A stretch of DNA of 12,712 nucleotides from 38-11 sp927435965 (GTDB lineage: Bacteria; Bacillota; Clostridia; Tissierellales; Dethiosulfatibacteraceae): the NCBI GenBank assembly GCA_927435965.1, contig CAKMKB010000223.1, positions 1 to 12,712 of the forward strand, given 5' to 3'. Below, one piece after another: positions 6,296-12,595 of this stretch. A program made the translations under genes and the position numbers. Under the pieces are notes generated by a model that searched no databases, was not told the origin of the DNA, and saw only the letters and a program-made list of their open reading frames with translations. Position 1 is the stretch's first letter, and every line of letters starts with the position of its first letter.

Positions 6296-8288
6296 GAAAT
6301 ACTCCTTTAAAAGTTATGAGAATGGTTGATCCCTTATTTTTATTACTGCTTATGTGAATTGTTCCATCATTATCCTCTATTAGTTGTCTCGATAAAGGAA
6401 GTCCTATGCCACTGCCACCAACTTTTGTCGTATAAAACAATTCAAAAACATTATTCAATTCATCTTCAGTCATACCTATACCATTGTCGTCTATCGACAT
6501 GCAGACTCGTTCATTATTCTCAAAGACCTCAATATCTATGCTATAGATTCTGTCATCTTGGATTTCGGATTTTCGCTCATTAATTGCATCGATAGCATTT
6601 AGAAATAAGTTTATAATAACTTGTTTAAGTTGATTCATGTCAACCATGATAAAATAGTCTCTGTCTATTTTCTTGTTGAGTATTATACCATTTTTCTGAA
6701 TAACCGGTTTGAATAGTGTAACACAATACTCAATGACATCTACTAAATTTGCCAGTTCAATAATTTTTTCTCTAGGTTTAGCATAATCAATCAGTTGCTC
6801 AATCAATTTATTGACTCTTTCTACCTCATGAGGTACAACTGTTGCAATTTGCTTTTGAAATTCCACATTATCTTTCTTCCTTGGCAACAATTCAATGTAT
6901 GTCTTAATAGATGTCAGTGGATTTCTGATTTCATGAGCTATCCCTGATATGATTTGAACCAAAGCCTGATTCTTTTCCTTTTCTTGAGCTTGTGCCCTTA
7001 AGATTTTTTCTTCAGTAATGTCTTCAATTGTTATTATAGCTCCTCTTGTGGTTTTTACATAATCAAACAAGGGATAAATGACATACCTGAAAGTCATTTG
7101 CTTTTGAGGCGTTACATACGCCATTTCCTTTTCTATGAAGCTTTCGCCATTTTTTAGAACACGCTCGATACTACCAAGCATCAGATTAATCGGTACAAGA
7201 TCATAAACACTTTCGCCAACCAATGGTCTATCGCAACCACATAATTTCAATGAGCTTTCATTCATAGACATAATCCTGCCCTCATTATCAAATATGACAA
7301 TGCTCCTAGGACTGCTTTCCACTATGAGATTCTTCAAATCATTGCTTTGTCTGATTTCAAGAATCTTTTCCTCCAATTGCGTGTTTGAATTGCTTAACTC
7401 TTTTGTCTTTATATTAACCTTTCTTTTCAGTTGAAGGTTGATAAGCAATCCCGCCAAAAGGACAAACAAACCACTTATGGATAAAATCGTCATATATCTG
7501 ACCATCTGCTTCTGTCTTTCCAGATTCAAGTCATTAATCCAATTATTGTATATATCCTCATAAACACCGCTGAGTTTGATATCCCTTAAAGAGTTATTAA
7601 TAAGGTTCATCAACCCAGGCATTTCATGGCTTACCCCAAGGTGGTAATATACAGGAGTTTCATAAACATCACTAATGGTATACTCACCGGTTAGATTGTA
7701 TTTGTCAAATGTGTATTCGGCGACATGTCGAACACCAATCATTGTATCCGCTCTTCCCATCAGTAAAAGTGCTATGACGGATTCTTGGTTGAATGACAGA
7801 TTAAAATTGGCTTTTTTGATGTTCTTCACAAACTCATACTCTGCAGAATCACGTTCTACTGCGATTATAAAAGGCTCAACATTCAACTTGTTTCTAATTT
7901 CCTCTGATTTTTCATTTGGCATAATAAAAGACACTTTGGATTGAACCAAGCTATCGCTAAAATCCATTACTTCCTCTAGTGAACGCATATATCTGATTCC
8001 TAAAATCATGTCAATCTCTTTTAATTTGAATTGTTCAATGGCTTCATTCAAAGGCATAGGAACCAGTTCTATATCCAAATTGCTATCTTCGGCAATTTGT
8101 TTGAGCAAATCAATGAGCAGACCCTTGTATTCTCCATCCTCGTAGTATTGGTATGGCGGTAGATTGGGATCAAATCCAACCCGAAGCAGATTGATGTTGC
8201 TGGCGTAGGCAGATTTGTGCTGTGTAAAGACCAGCAAACCAATTAGGAGCACCGTAATCCATATAAATACAATTGTTTTTTTAACCAT
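6270..8288 (-). CDS. Sensor histidine kinase with periplasmic SBP_bac_3 domain and PAS domain
   Basis: Membrane sensor of 672 residues. An N-terminal signal/membrane segment (about 5-29) is followed by an extracytoplasmic SBP_bac_3 domain (about 34-255; LLRVGFDPNLPPYQYYEDGE, then GLLIDLLKQIAED and EIDMILGIRYMRSLEEVMDFS). This is the fold that binds polar amino acids in ABC systems. A second membrane segment (about 266-286) leads to a coiled coil (290-318) and a PAS domain (about 320-427). HisKA carries the phospho-acceptor H452 in GIAHEIRNPLTSIKTY. The ATPase domain has the N-box around N564, DDNGIGM (600-606) and GGSGIGL (624-630). AAAGGTG precedes the ATG. It overlaps the activator gene by 26 bases, so the two form a co-expressed pair. 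The likely ligand is an amino acid or similar small molecule, inferred from the domain only. No clear promoter was found; the leader contains the folded element at 8323-8423. Confidence 0.94.
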   Translation of the reverse strand: MVKKTIVFIWITVLLIGLLVFTQHKSAYASNINLLRVGFDPNLPPYQYYEDGEYKGLLIDLLKQIAEDSNLDIELVPMPLNEAIEQFKLKEIDMILGIRYMRSLEEVMDFSDSLVQSKVSFIMPNEKSEEIRNKLNVEPFIIAVERDSAEYEFVKNIKKANFNLSFNQESVIALLLMGRADTMIGVRHVAEYTFDKYNLTGEYTISDVYETPVYYHLGVSHEMPGLMNLINNSLRDIKLSGVYEDIYNNWINDLNLERQKQMVRYMTILSISGLFVLLAGLLINLQLKRKVNIKTKELSNSNTQLEEKILEIRQSNDLKNLIVESSPRSIVIFDNEGRIMSMNESSLKLCGCDRPLVGESVYDLVPINLMLGSIERVLKNGESFIEKEMAYVTPQKQMTFRYVIYPLFDYVKTTRGAIITIEDITEEKILRAQAQEKEKNQALVQIISGIAHEIRNPLTSIKTYIELLPRKKDNVEFQKQIATVVPHEVERVNKLIEQLIDYAKPREKIIELANLVDVIEYCVTLFKPVIQKNGIILNKKIDRDYFIMVDMNQLKQVIINLFLNAIDAINERKSEIQDDRIYSIDIEVFENNERVCMSIDDNGIGMTEDELNNVFELFYTTKVGGSGIGLPLSRQLIEDNDGTIHISSNKNKGSTILITFKGVFHEEKPFNY

Positions 8289-8322
8289 CTAATCACACCT
8301 TTCATAAACAGGGTTCTTTGCG

Positions 8323-8423
8323 TTCAGTTGGCGTTTTAAACGTCATCTGAACCTTAGAAACCGTTATCCAGGGACTCTACAGTGCTTAACTCCCACTTAT
8401 AGGAGTGGGGGTCTTAGCACTGT
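8323..8423 (+). ncRNA. Folded non-coding element, possible IS200/IS605 end or RNA remnant
   Basis: Two strong hairpins lie between the kinase gene and the upstream terminator. The first (8323-8351) has 13-base arms, TTCAGTTGGCGTT against AACGTCATCTGAA, with one mismatch and one G-U. The second (8379-8423) has ACAGTGCT/AGCACTGT outside and ACTCCCACT/AGTGGGGGT inside, with one G-U and a 6-base loop. Both wobble pairs are G-U only if the RNA is read from the plus strand and would be A-C mismatches on minus. A terminal CCCACT hairpin resembles the ends and guide-RNA tails of IS200/IS605 elements, but no tnpB or tnpA remains. It could also be a leader structure of the kinase mRNA. Confidence 0.35.
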
Positions 8424-8436
8424 TAGTCATCGGATC

Positions 8437-8485
8437 AAAAATAACGCTTTTATCCTTCTATAATATCAGAAAGGGATAAAAGCGT
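8437..8485 (-). terminator. Terminator of the racemase-peptidase operon
   Basis: ACGCTTTTATCC (8444-8455) pairs perfectly with GGATAAAAGCGT (8474-8485), and the loop adds a TTCT/AGAA pairing. On minus the stem is followed by TATTTTTGATC. It is about 80 bases past the peptidase stop codon. Confidence 0.8.
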
Positions 8486-8564
8486 CATTAATTGTTTTAT
8501 TATTTTCTCGCATATTGCCCCGGTAGGCCAATCATTGTCTTCAACTATCACAAATTACTATCAC

Positions 8565-9605
8565 TTATTCAAGATAAGTTGCTAGGCTTTCCCTGGCATT
8601 ACCTTTGTAGCCTACCGTCTTTTCCGAAGTTACCATTGAATTCAAGACTGCTTCTTCAGTTGCTTCCGCTGCAGCTCTGAATAAGACATTGATTTTGTTT
8701 TCATTGATAATTGTCATATTATGGAAATCTTGGTCCGAATCCATAGCTACTGAATTGCCAGTCGAAAAACCAATAACAACCTCTCCACTTCCATTACCAA
8801 TAAATGAACCAGACCTGGATAAGCCTACACATACTCGTTTACATATCCGCTTTAATTGTCTGCTTTCTAATGGGAGATCCGTCGCTAAAACGATTATAAT
8901 CGATCCTTTTTCCTCTACCCTTTCCGCTTTGTGTATTTTGTCTATCTCTTTTCCGATTTCCTTGCCATTAATAATCAAATCCTTTAGTAATCCATGATTG
9001 GACTGAACTAAAACACCTATATGATATTCTCTAGAATCAAACTTAACCACTCTAGATGATGATCCTATGCCACCCTTCAATTGATAGCAGGACACACCTC
9101 TTCCAGCGCCTACACTCCCCTCTTCAAAATCCTGACTGCTATTGTCAATGGCTGCCATCACATGCTGCTTTTGGACTACCCTATCTTGTATTTTGTTCAA
9201 ATAACTGTCATTGCATTCACCAACCACGGTATTGATAGATTCAAGAGTTATGTCGTCAAGAGAACACTGCTGAATCATGTGTTCAATGGCAGCGTCTTGG
9301 ACAATCCCCACATTAAGGGTATTTGTCAGAAATATTGGTGATTCCAAAGTTCCCAGTTCATCTATCTGTAACAATCCAACTGTTTTTCCATAACCATTTA
9401 GTACATGTGAGGCAGCAACGAGTTTGTTCGCAAAAATGTTATTGGGGCTTGGGATAACAACGGTAACGCCAGTTTTATGGTCTTCTGTATCGATTGTGCA
9501 ATGACCAACACCCACTCCTGGTACATCGGTTATCTTATTCAACTTTCCTTTTGGTAATTTTCCTATCTCAATTCCATAGTCACTAATACGCTTTTTTTTA
9601 ATCAA
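8565..9605 (-). CDS. P1-family (S58, DmpA-type) aminopeptidase
   Basis: Probable N-terminal-nucleophile aminopeptidase related to DmpA (L-aminopeptidase/D-esterase) and BapA. These enzymes cleave themselves into two chains before releasing N-terminal, sometimes D- or beta-, amino acids from small peptides. Conserved blocks are ITDVPGVGVGHCTI near the N-terminus, VGAGRGVSCYQLKGGIGSSS in the middle and GSIIIVLATDLPLESRQLKR. In the last, the Gly-Ser pair (234/235) marks the expected self-cleavage site and nucleophile. The frame is open to an ATG at 9623, but that codon has no ribosome site. A TTG at 9605 has AGGAGG 8 bases upstream and is chosen here, giving 346 residues. It overlaps the end of the racemase gene by 8 bases (TTGATTAA), which indicates coupled translation. 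No signal peptide, so it is cytoplasmic. Terminated at 8437-8485. Family is confident; substrate is unknown. Confidence 0.88.
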   Translation of the reverse strand: MIKKKRISDYGIEIGKLPKGKLNKITDVPGVGVGHCTIDTEDHKTGVTVVIPSPNNIFANKLVAASHVLNGYGKTVGLLQIDELGTLESPIFLTNTLNVGIVQDAAIEHMIQQCSLDDITLESINTVVGECNDSYLNKIQDRVVQKQHVMAAIDNSSQDFEEGSVGAGRGVSCYQLKGGIGSSSRVVKFDSREYHIGVLVQSNHGLLKDLIINGKEIGKEIDKIHKAERVEEKGSIIIVLATDLPLESRQLKRICKRVCVGLSRSGSFIGNGSGEVVIGFSTGNSVAMDSDQDFHNMTIINENKINVLFRAAAEATEEAVLNSMVTSEKTVGYKGNARESLATYLE

Positions 9606-10293
9606 TTGTTTTTCCTCCTGCATATTCTATTGCTGATCGGGCTAAAATCAACATCGGATCAATGAAGTCACCTTTCAGTCCATACATATCCCATGCAACA
9701 GATAACTCTGTACACCCTAGTATGAAAGCCCCAGCACCCTTTTCCTCAAGTTCTTTGATGACTTCATAGAACAGACCCGGACCCTTTTCATAATCACCCT
9801 TTTTTACAACTTCATAGATAAACTTCATCAGTTGATCTTGAGAGCTTTGAGGCTTGATGCAATCAAATCCGACCTTTTCTAGATAAACGTCGTAAATCCC
9901 TGCTTTTATTGTGCCATCTGTCGCCAGTAGTCCTAATTGCGTTCCTGTATAATGCTTTTCCAAATAATAAGTTGTTTCCTGCAGCATATTCATTATAGGA
10001 ATGTTACTACTCTGAACAATATGGTCAACATAGTAATGGGCAGTGTTACATGGCATAATAAGAAAATCAGCCCCTGCCAATTCCAAAGTCTTAACCGATT
10101 TCAATATTTCTGGAAGCGCGCTTTCCCCTGACTCCGTAATACTTAAAGTCCTGTCCGGGATATTGGTGTTATTGTCTATTATAATATGCAGATGCTCCTG
10201 ATCTTTTTCTGCCCTGGTGTTTCTGATGATTTTGTTGAATAACTCTGATGTGGCTAGAGGTCCCATTCCACCTAAAATACCTAACGTCTTCAT
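9598..10293 (-). CDS. Aspartate/glutamate racemase family protein
   Basis: Cofactor-independent racemase of 231 residues that interconverts L- and D-forms of an amino acid, most likely aspartate or glutamate, by two-cysteine acid-base chemistry. It starts MKTLGILGGMGPLATSELF, the hallmark of the aspartate-racemase branch. Next comes NNTNIPDRT. The two catalytic cysteines sit in IMPCNTAHYY (C82) and ILGCTELSVAW (C194), each followed by the expected Asn-Thr or Thr-Glu. Length is normal for the family. AAAGGGGA precedes the ATG by about 6 bases. It is first in an operon with the P1 aminopeptidase, which begins inside its last codons. A sigma-54-like promoter lies at 10352-10367, and a TATAAT without a good -35 lies nearer, at about 10312-10319. 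Other members of the superfamily (hydantoin racemase, maleate isomerase) are less likely given the N-terminal motif. Confidence 0.9.
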   Translation of the reverse strand: MKTLGILGGMGPLATSELFNKIIRNTRAEKDQEHLHIIIDNNTNIPDRTLSITESGESALPEILKSVKTLELAGADFLIMPCNTAHYYVDHIVQSSNIPIMNMLQETTYYLEKHYTGTQLGLLATDGTIKAGIYDVYLEKVGFDCIKPQSSQDQLMKFIYEVVKKGDYEKGPGLFYEVIKELEEKGAGAFILGCTELSVAWDMYGLKGDFIDPMLILARSAIEYAGGKTID

Positions 10294-10351
10294 TTTTGTC
10301 CCCTTTCTATAAATATTATACCGAAGAAGAGCTTATACCTATTTAGATATA

Positions 10352-10367
10352 TGCAAGTTTTATTCCA
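10352..10367 (-). promoter_or_regulatory. Candidate sigma-54 promoter of the racemase-peptidase operon
   Basis: On minus this reads TGGAATAAAACTTGCA. The -24 GG and -12 GC are exactly 10 bases apart and TTGCA is perfect, but the -24 box differs at two positions from TGGCAC. The start would be near 10341, about 48 bases before the racemase ATG. A stand-alone TATAAT nearer the gene is an alternative. Confidence 0.45.
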
Positions 10368-10520
10368 ATAATTTAATTGATACCTTAATGTGTATTGTTT
10401 CAAATTCGGACATTTTTCCTAATTTCTTAAGAACTTGATCGAAAAATGCACGATCTACTTTTGATTAATAGGTTAAATTGGATTACTTGAAAATCTTATT
10501 AACCCATAAAACCATTTAAT

Positions 10521-10564
10521 AAAAATACCCTCTACATATTTCATCTTAGAAAAGTATAGAGGGT
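10521..10564 (-). terminator. Terminator of mscL
   Basis: ACCCTCTA (10527-10534) pairs perfectly with TAGAGGGT (10557-10564). On minus the stem is followed by ATTTTTATT. It lies about 20 bases after the mscL stop codon. Confidence 0.75.
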
Positions 10565-10585
10565 TTCTAACACTTGCCAATAAAA

Positions 10586-10984
10586 CTACTTCTGCTTCAA
10601 TAAATCCCGTATCTCTGTCAAAAGTTGTACGTCTGCAGGAGGCTCCGCAGGTGCAGCTGGCGCATCAGGTTCAGGTTTTTTCTTGGCTTTCTCAATCATA
10701 CGTATCATCATGAAGATGACAAAAGCGATAATGACAAAATCAACAATATTCTGTATGAACTGGCCATAAAGCATAGCAACCTCAGGCGTCTCGCCCACTG
10801 CTGGTTTTATGATCCATCTGAGAGTCTTGAAATCCACACCACCCAATATCACACCTATCAAAGGCATAATGATGTCATTGACAAAAGAGCTGACAATCTT
10901 GCCAAATGCACCTCCAATGATTACCGCAACTGCCAAATCAATTACATTCCCACGCAGTACAAACTTCTTGAAATCCTGTACCAT
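10586..10984 (-). CDS. mscL: Large-conductance mechanosensitive channel MscL
   Basis: Homopentameric membrane channel that opens under high membrane tension to release solutes during sudden osmotic downshift. The 132-residue product has the short N-terminal helix MVQDFKKFVLRGN, the pore-lining TM1 DLAVAVIIGGAFGKIVSSFV with its Gly-Ala pattern, a periplasmic loop, TM2 (IVDFVIIAFVIFMMIRMIEK), a Pro/Ala linker and the C-terminal helix VQLLTEIRDLLKQK that bundles below the pore. An ATG two codons earlier (10990) is only 1 base from AGGAGG. The ATG at 10984 is 7 bases away and aligns with the usual MscL N-terminus, so it is chosen. It appears monocistronic: terminator at 10521-10564, and a possible extended -10 at 11069-11077. 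Confidence 0.95.
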   Translation of the reverse strand: MVQDFKKFVLRGNVIDLAVAVIIGGAFGKIVSSFVNDIIMPLIGVILGGVDFKTLRWIIKPAVGETPEVAMLYGQFIQNIVDFVIIAFVIFMMIRMIEKAKKKPEPDAPAAPAEPPADVQLLTEIRDLLKQK

Positions 10985-11068
10985 ACCCATACCTCCTTAG
11001 ATTAATAATGAATAATCTGCTATCAAAGCAAAGATTAATACTGATTCCATTTTAACATCCATTTTATT

Positions 11069-11077
11069 ATTTTACCA
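11069..11077 (-). promoter_or_regulatory. Possible extended -10 promoter of mscL
   Basis: On minus this reads TGGTAAAAT, five of six matches to TATAAT with a TG extension, about 85 bases before the mscL start. No clear -35. Another possibility is TTGCTT with TATTAA closer to the gene. Confidence 0.25.
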
Positions 11078-11109
11078 TATAAGTTTAGAACTTTTATATA
11101 GAAAGGATT

Positions 11110-11970
11110 CTACTCCAATAATTTGGTCACGGCAATATAATCCAGGTCATCATAATCTTTTGCCATAAGAAGCAATTCATAAACCAGCCTAGTAACCGGC
11201 AACGGCATATCCCCGGCTGAATCGAGAGCTATTTTTAGATCCTTTCTCATCAAGCTTAACTTGAATCCATTATCAAAATGTCTGTTGACTAGTTTAAAGA
11301 ATTTTCTGTCAAAAACATTGGAATATCCCGAGCTCTGTTTGATCACATCATAGACAAGATCCAAATCCAATCCCTGCTCAAGTGCAGATCTATAGGCTTC
11401 GATAAACGCTAGGGAGTTGACAGCCACCATCATTTGATTGATGCTTTTGATAGCTTTACCCTTTCCGAGCAATCCAAGGTAAAATGTTTTACACCCAAGA
11501 ATAGAAAACACTTTCTCCAACTCATCCACATCAGATCGATTGCCAGAGGCAAAGATGGACAATGTTCCCTGTTCAGCTCCTGTAATTCCACCACTTACTG
11601 GCGCATCCACCACTCGAGCTCCTTTTTCTTCGTATATTTTCCCAACTCTTTCAATTGTTTCGGCCTTACATGAGGTCATGTCCAATATCAAAGTATCTTC
11701 ATTGACATGATTTAAAAACTCTACATTCAACAGAACCTCTTCGACTTCCTTATCAGCTGGTAATATTGTGATAACCCAGTCAACAGCCTTCATGATATCA
11801 GCTGATGATTGTTCTATAACAGCACCTCTTTCTTTTAAGCTGTTTATCTTATCTATAGAAGACTGTTTTTTACTATGTATGGTCGTATGTAACACATACC
11901 CGGCATCACAGAGTCTGATGGCCATTGGAAATCCCATTTCTCCCAGTCCGATGAACCCTATCCTATCCAT
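11110..11970 (-). CDS. NAD(P)-dependent beta-hydroxyacid dehydrogenase (HIBADH family)
   Basis: Cytoplasmic oxidoreductase of 286 residues in the 3-hydroxyisobutyrate dehydrogenase / tartronate semialdehyde reductase / glyoxylate reductase family, which interconverts a beta-hydroxyacid and its semialdehyde. The Rossmann motif IGFIGLGEMGFPMA (4-17) binds NAD(P). The substrate loop DAPVSGGITGAEQGTLSIF (123-141) and the catalytic lysine K175 in GKGKAIKSINQMM are in place; the second Asn of the usual KxxNN is Gln (Q179). The helical C-terminal domain carries MRKDLKIALDSA. AGGAGG lies about 10 bases before the ATG. A sigma-A-type promoter is at 12006-12034. No operon partner is evident and no convincing terminator follows. 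The exact substrate cannot be told apart within the family. Confidence 0.88.
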   Translation of the reverse strand: MDRIGFIGLGEMGFPMAIRLCDAGYVLHTTIHSKKQSSIDKINSLKERGAVIEQSSADIMKAVDWVITILPADKEVEEVLLNVEFLNHVNEDTLILDMTSCKAETIERVGKIYEEKGARVVDAPVSGGITGAEQGTLSIFASGNRSDVDELEKVFSILGCKTFYLGLLGKGKAIKSINQMMVAVNSLAFIEAYRSALEQGLDLDLVYDVIKQSSGYSNVFDRKFFKLVNRHFDNGFKLSLMRKDLKIALDSAGDMPLPVTRLVYELLLMAKDYDDLDYIAVTKLLE

Positions 11971-12005
11971 TATTATCCGTCCTCCTAAATATTAACTTTA
12001 TAATG

Positions 12006-12034
12006 ATTATACGGTATTAAAGGGCAGGCGTAAA
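12006..12034 (-). promoter_or_regulatory. Sigma-A-type promoter of the hydroxyacid dehydrogenase gene
   Basis: On minus, TTTACG (12029-12034) and TATAAT (12006-12011) are separated by 17 bases: four of six and six of six consensus matches. The start codon is about 36 bases downstream of the -10. Confidence 0.6.
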
Positions 12035-12172
12035 GCAAAGCAACAAAAAAAGGTTGCGTTAGTTTACTGTAGGAAAAAGAAGAATAGACTGCTCCCTCTT
12101 GTTAAGATAGATTTACTGATTTTCATTTTAGCATATTTTAACGAGAAAGTGTGACGGTTTTTCCAACACTCT

Positions 12173-12303
12173 GCGTTTGTCATTGACAATGAGCCTCTGG
12201 GAGCATGACTCTTTGCAAAAAAAGGCATGGTAAAAGAACATGCAATGCCTAAAAGGCTATCATGCTCCCTTTCTCATCGTCAATGATTCGCTACGCCAAA
12301 CGC
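12173..12303. repeat. Large imperfect foldback (131 bp)
   Basis: Nested inverted segments: GCGTTTG (12173) with CAAACGC (12297); CATTGACAATGAG (12181) with CTCATCGTCAATG (12273), one difference; GGGAGCATGA (12199) with TCATGCTCCC (12260); AGGCAT (12223) with ATGCCT (12245). The single difference would be a G-U pair in a minus-strand RNA. It ends two bases before the stop codon of the small minus-strand frame at 12306. The rest of 12035-12172 holds no recognisable gene or signal. It may be a foldback mobile element end or a 3' RNA structure. Confidence 0.6.
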
Positions 12304-12305
12304 TG

Positions 12306-12542
12306 TCAGCCAATACCCCTCATCGCCTTCATGATATGATACATGCCTGTGCGTTTACCCATGTCAGTGGCTATGTTGCTGCTATTCCATACATCAGTGT
12401 GCTTTTCTCTGTTCTTTCGTATGTTCCGGTCCATTTCTATTTGTATTGCTTGTGCTATTTCCCGTTCTTGTTTTTGCTTTTGGTATTTCATGAGATCATA
12501 TACCTTGCCACCGTTCTGACGGTATATTCTGAGTCTGGCCAT
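12306..12542 (-). CDS. Hypothetical 78-residue protein, family not recognised
   Basis: I do not recognise this gene. The frame begins MARLRIYRQNGGKVYDLMKY, with AGGTGTGG a few bases before the ATG. It is rich in charged residues with a Lys/Gln/Glu-rich likely helix (about residues 18-48). It then runs TDVWNSSNIATDMGKRTGMY and ends in MRGIG. Codons from about residue 35 onward lie in the left arm of the inverted repeat. The right arm encodes nearly the same peptide on the plus strand. Three of the four arm differences fall at third codon positions, which suggests the frame is or was translated. The frame stays open upstream to the window end, but that part is antisense to the right arm and is probably chance. 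It may be a gene fragment carried by a mobile element. Confidence 0.35.
   Translation of the reverse strand: MARLRIYRQNGGKVYDLMKYQKQKQEREIAQAIQIEMDRNIRKNREKHTDVWNSSNIATDMGKRTGMYHIMKAMRGIG
12325..12441. repeat. Left arm of a 117-bp inverted repeat
   Basis: Reverse-complement copy of 12596-12712 with 4 differences in 117 bases; the outer 65 bases are identical. The inner boundary is sharp after CTATT. It contains the C-terminal codons of the 78-residue minus-strand frame. Confidence 0.92.
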
Positions 12543-12595
12543 TTGATCCACACCTGTCTTTGACCAACCCAAAGGCCTGCTGCTAAGCCTGCTCG

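Noticed and set aside
10424..10433. Perfect palindrome TTCTTAAGAA, and GATCG-N9-CGATC just after it, as operators.
   Set aside because: Short and AT-rich, expected by chance; nothing ties them to a regulator.
11080..11100. ATATAAGTT/AACTT..ATAT hairpin as terminator of the hydroxyacid dehydrogenase gene.
   Set aside because: Weak stem with a bulge and no T-run on minus; it also overlaps the mscL promoter area.
12240..12563. A 107-residue plus-strand frame with a hydrophobic C-terminus.
   Set aside because: It is the antisense of the repeat arm and of the small minus-strand frame, crosses the foldback and has no ribosome site.
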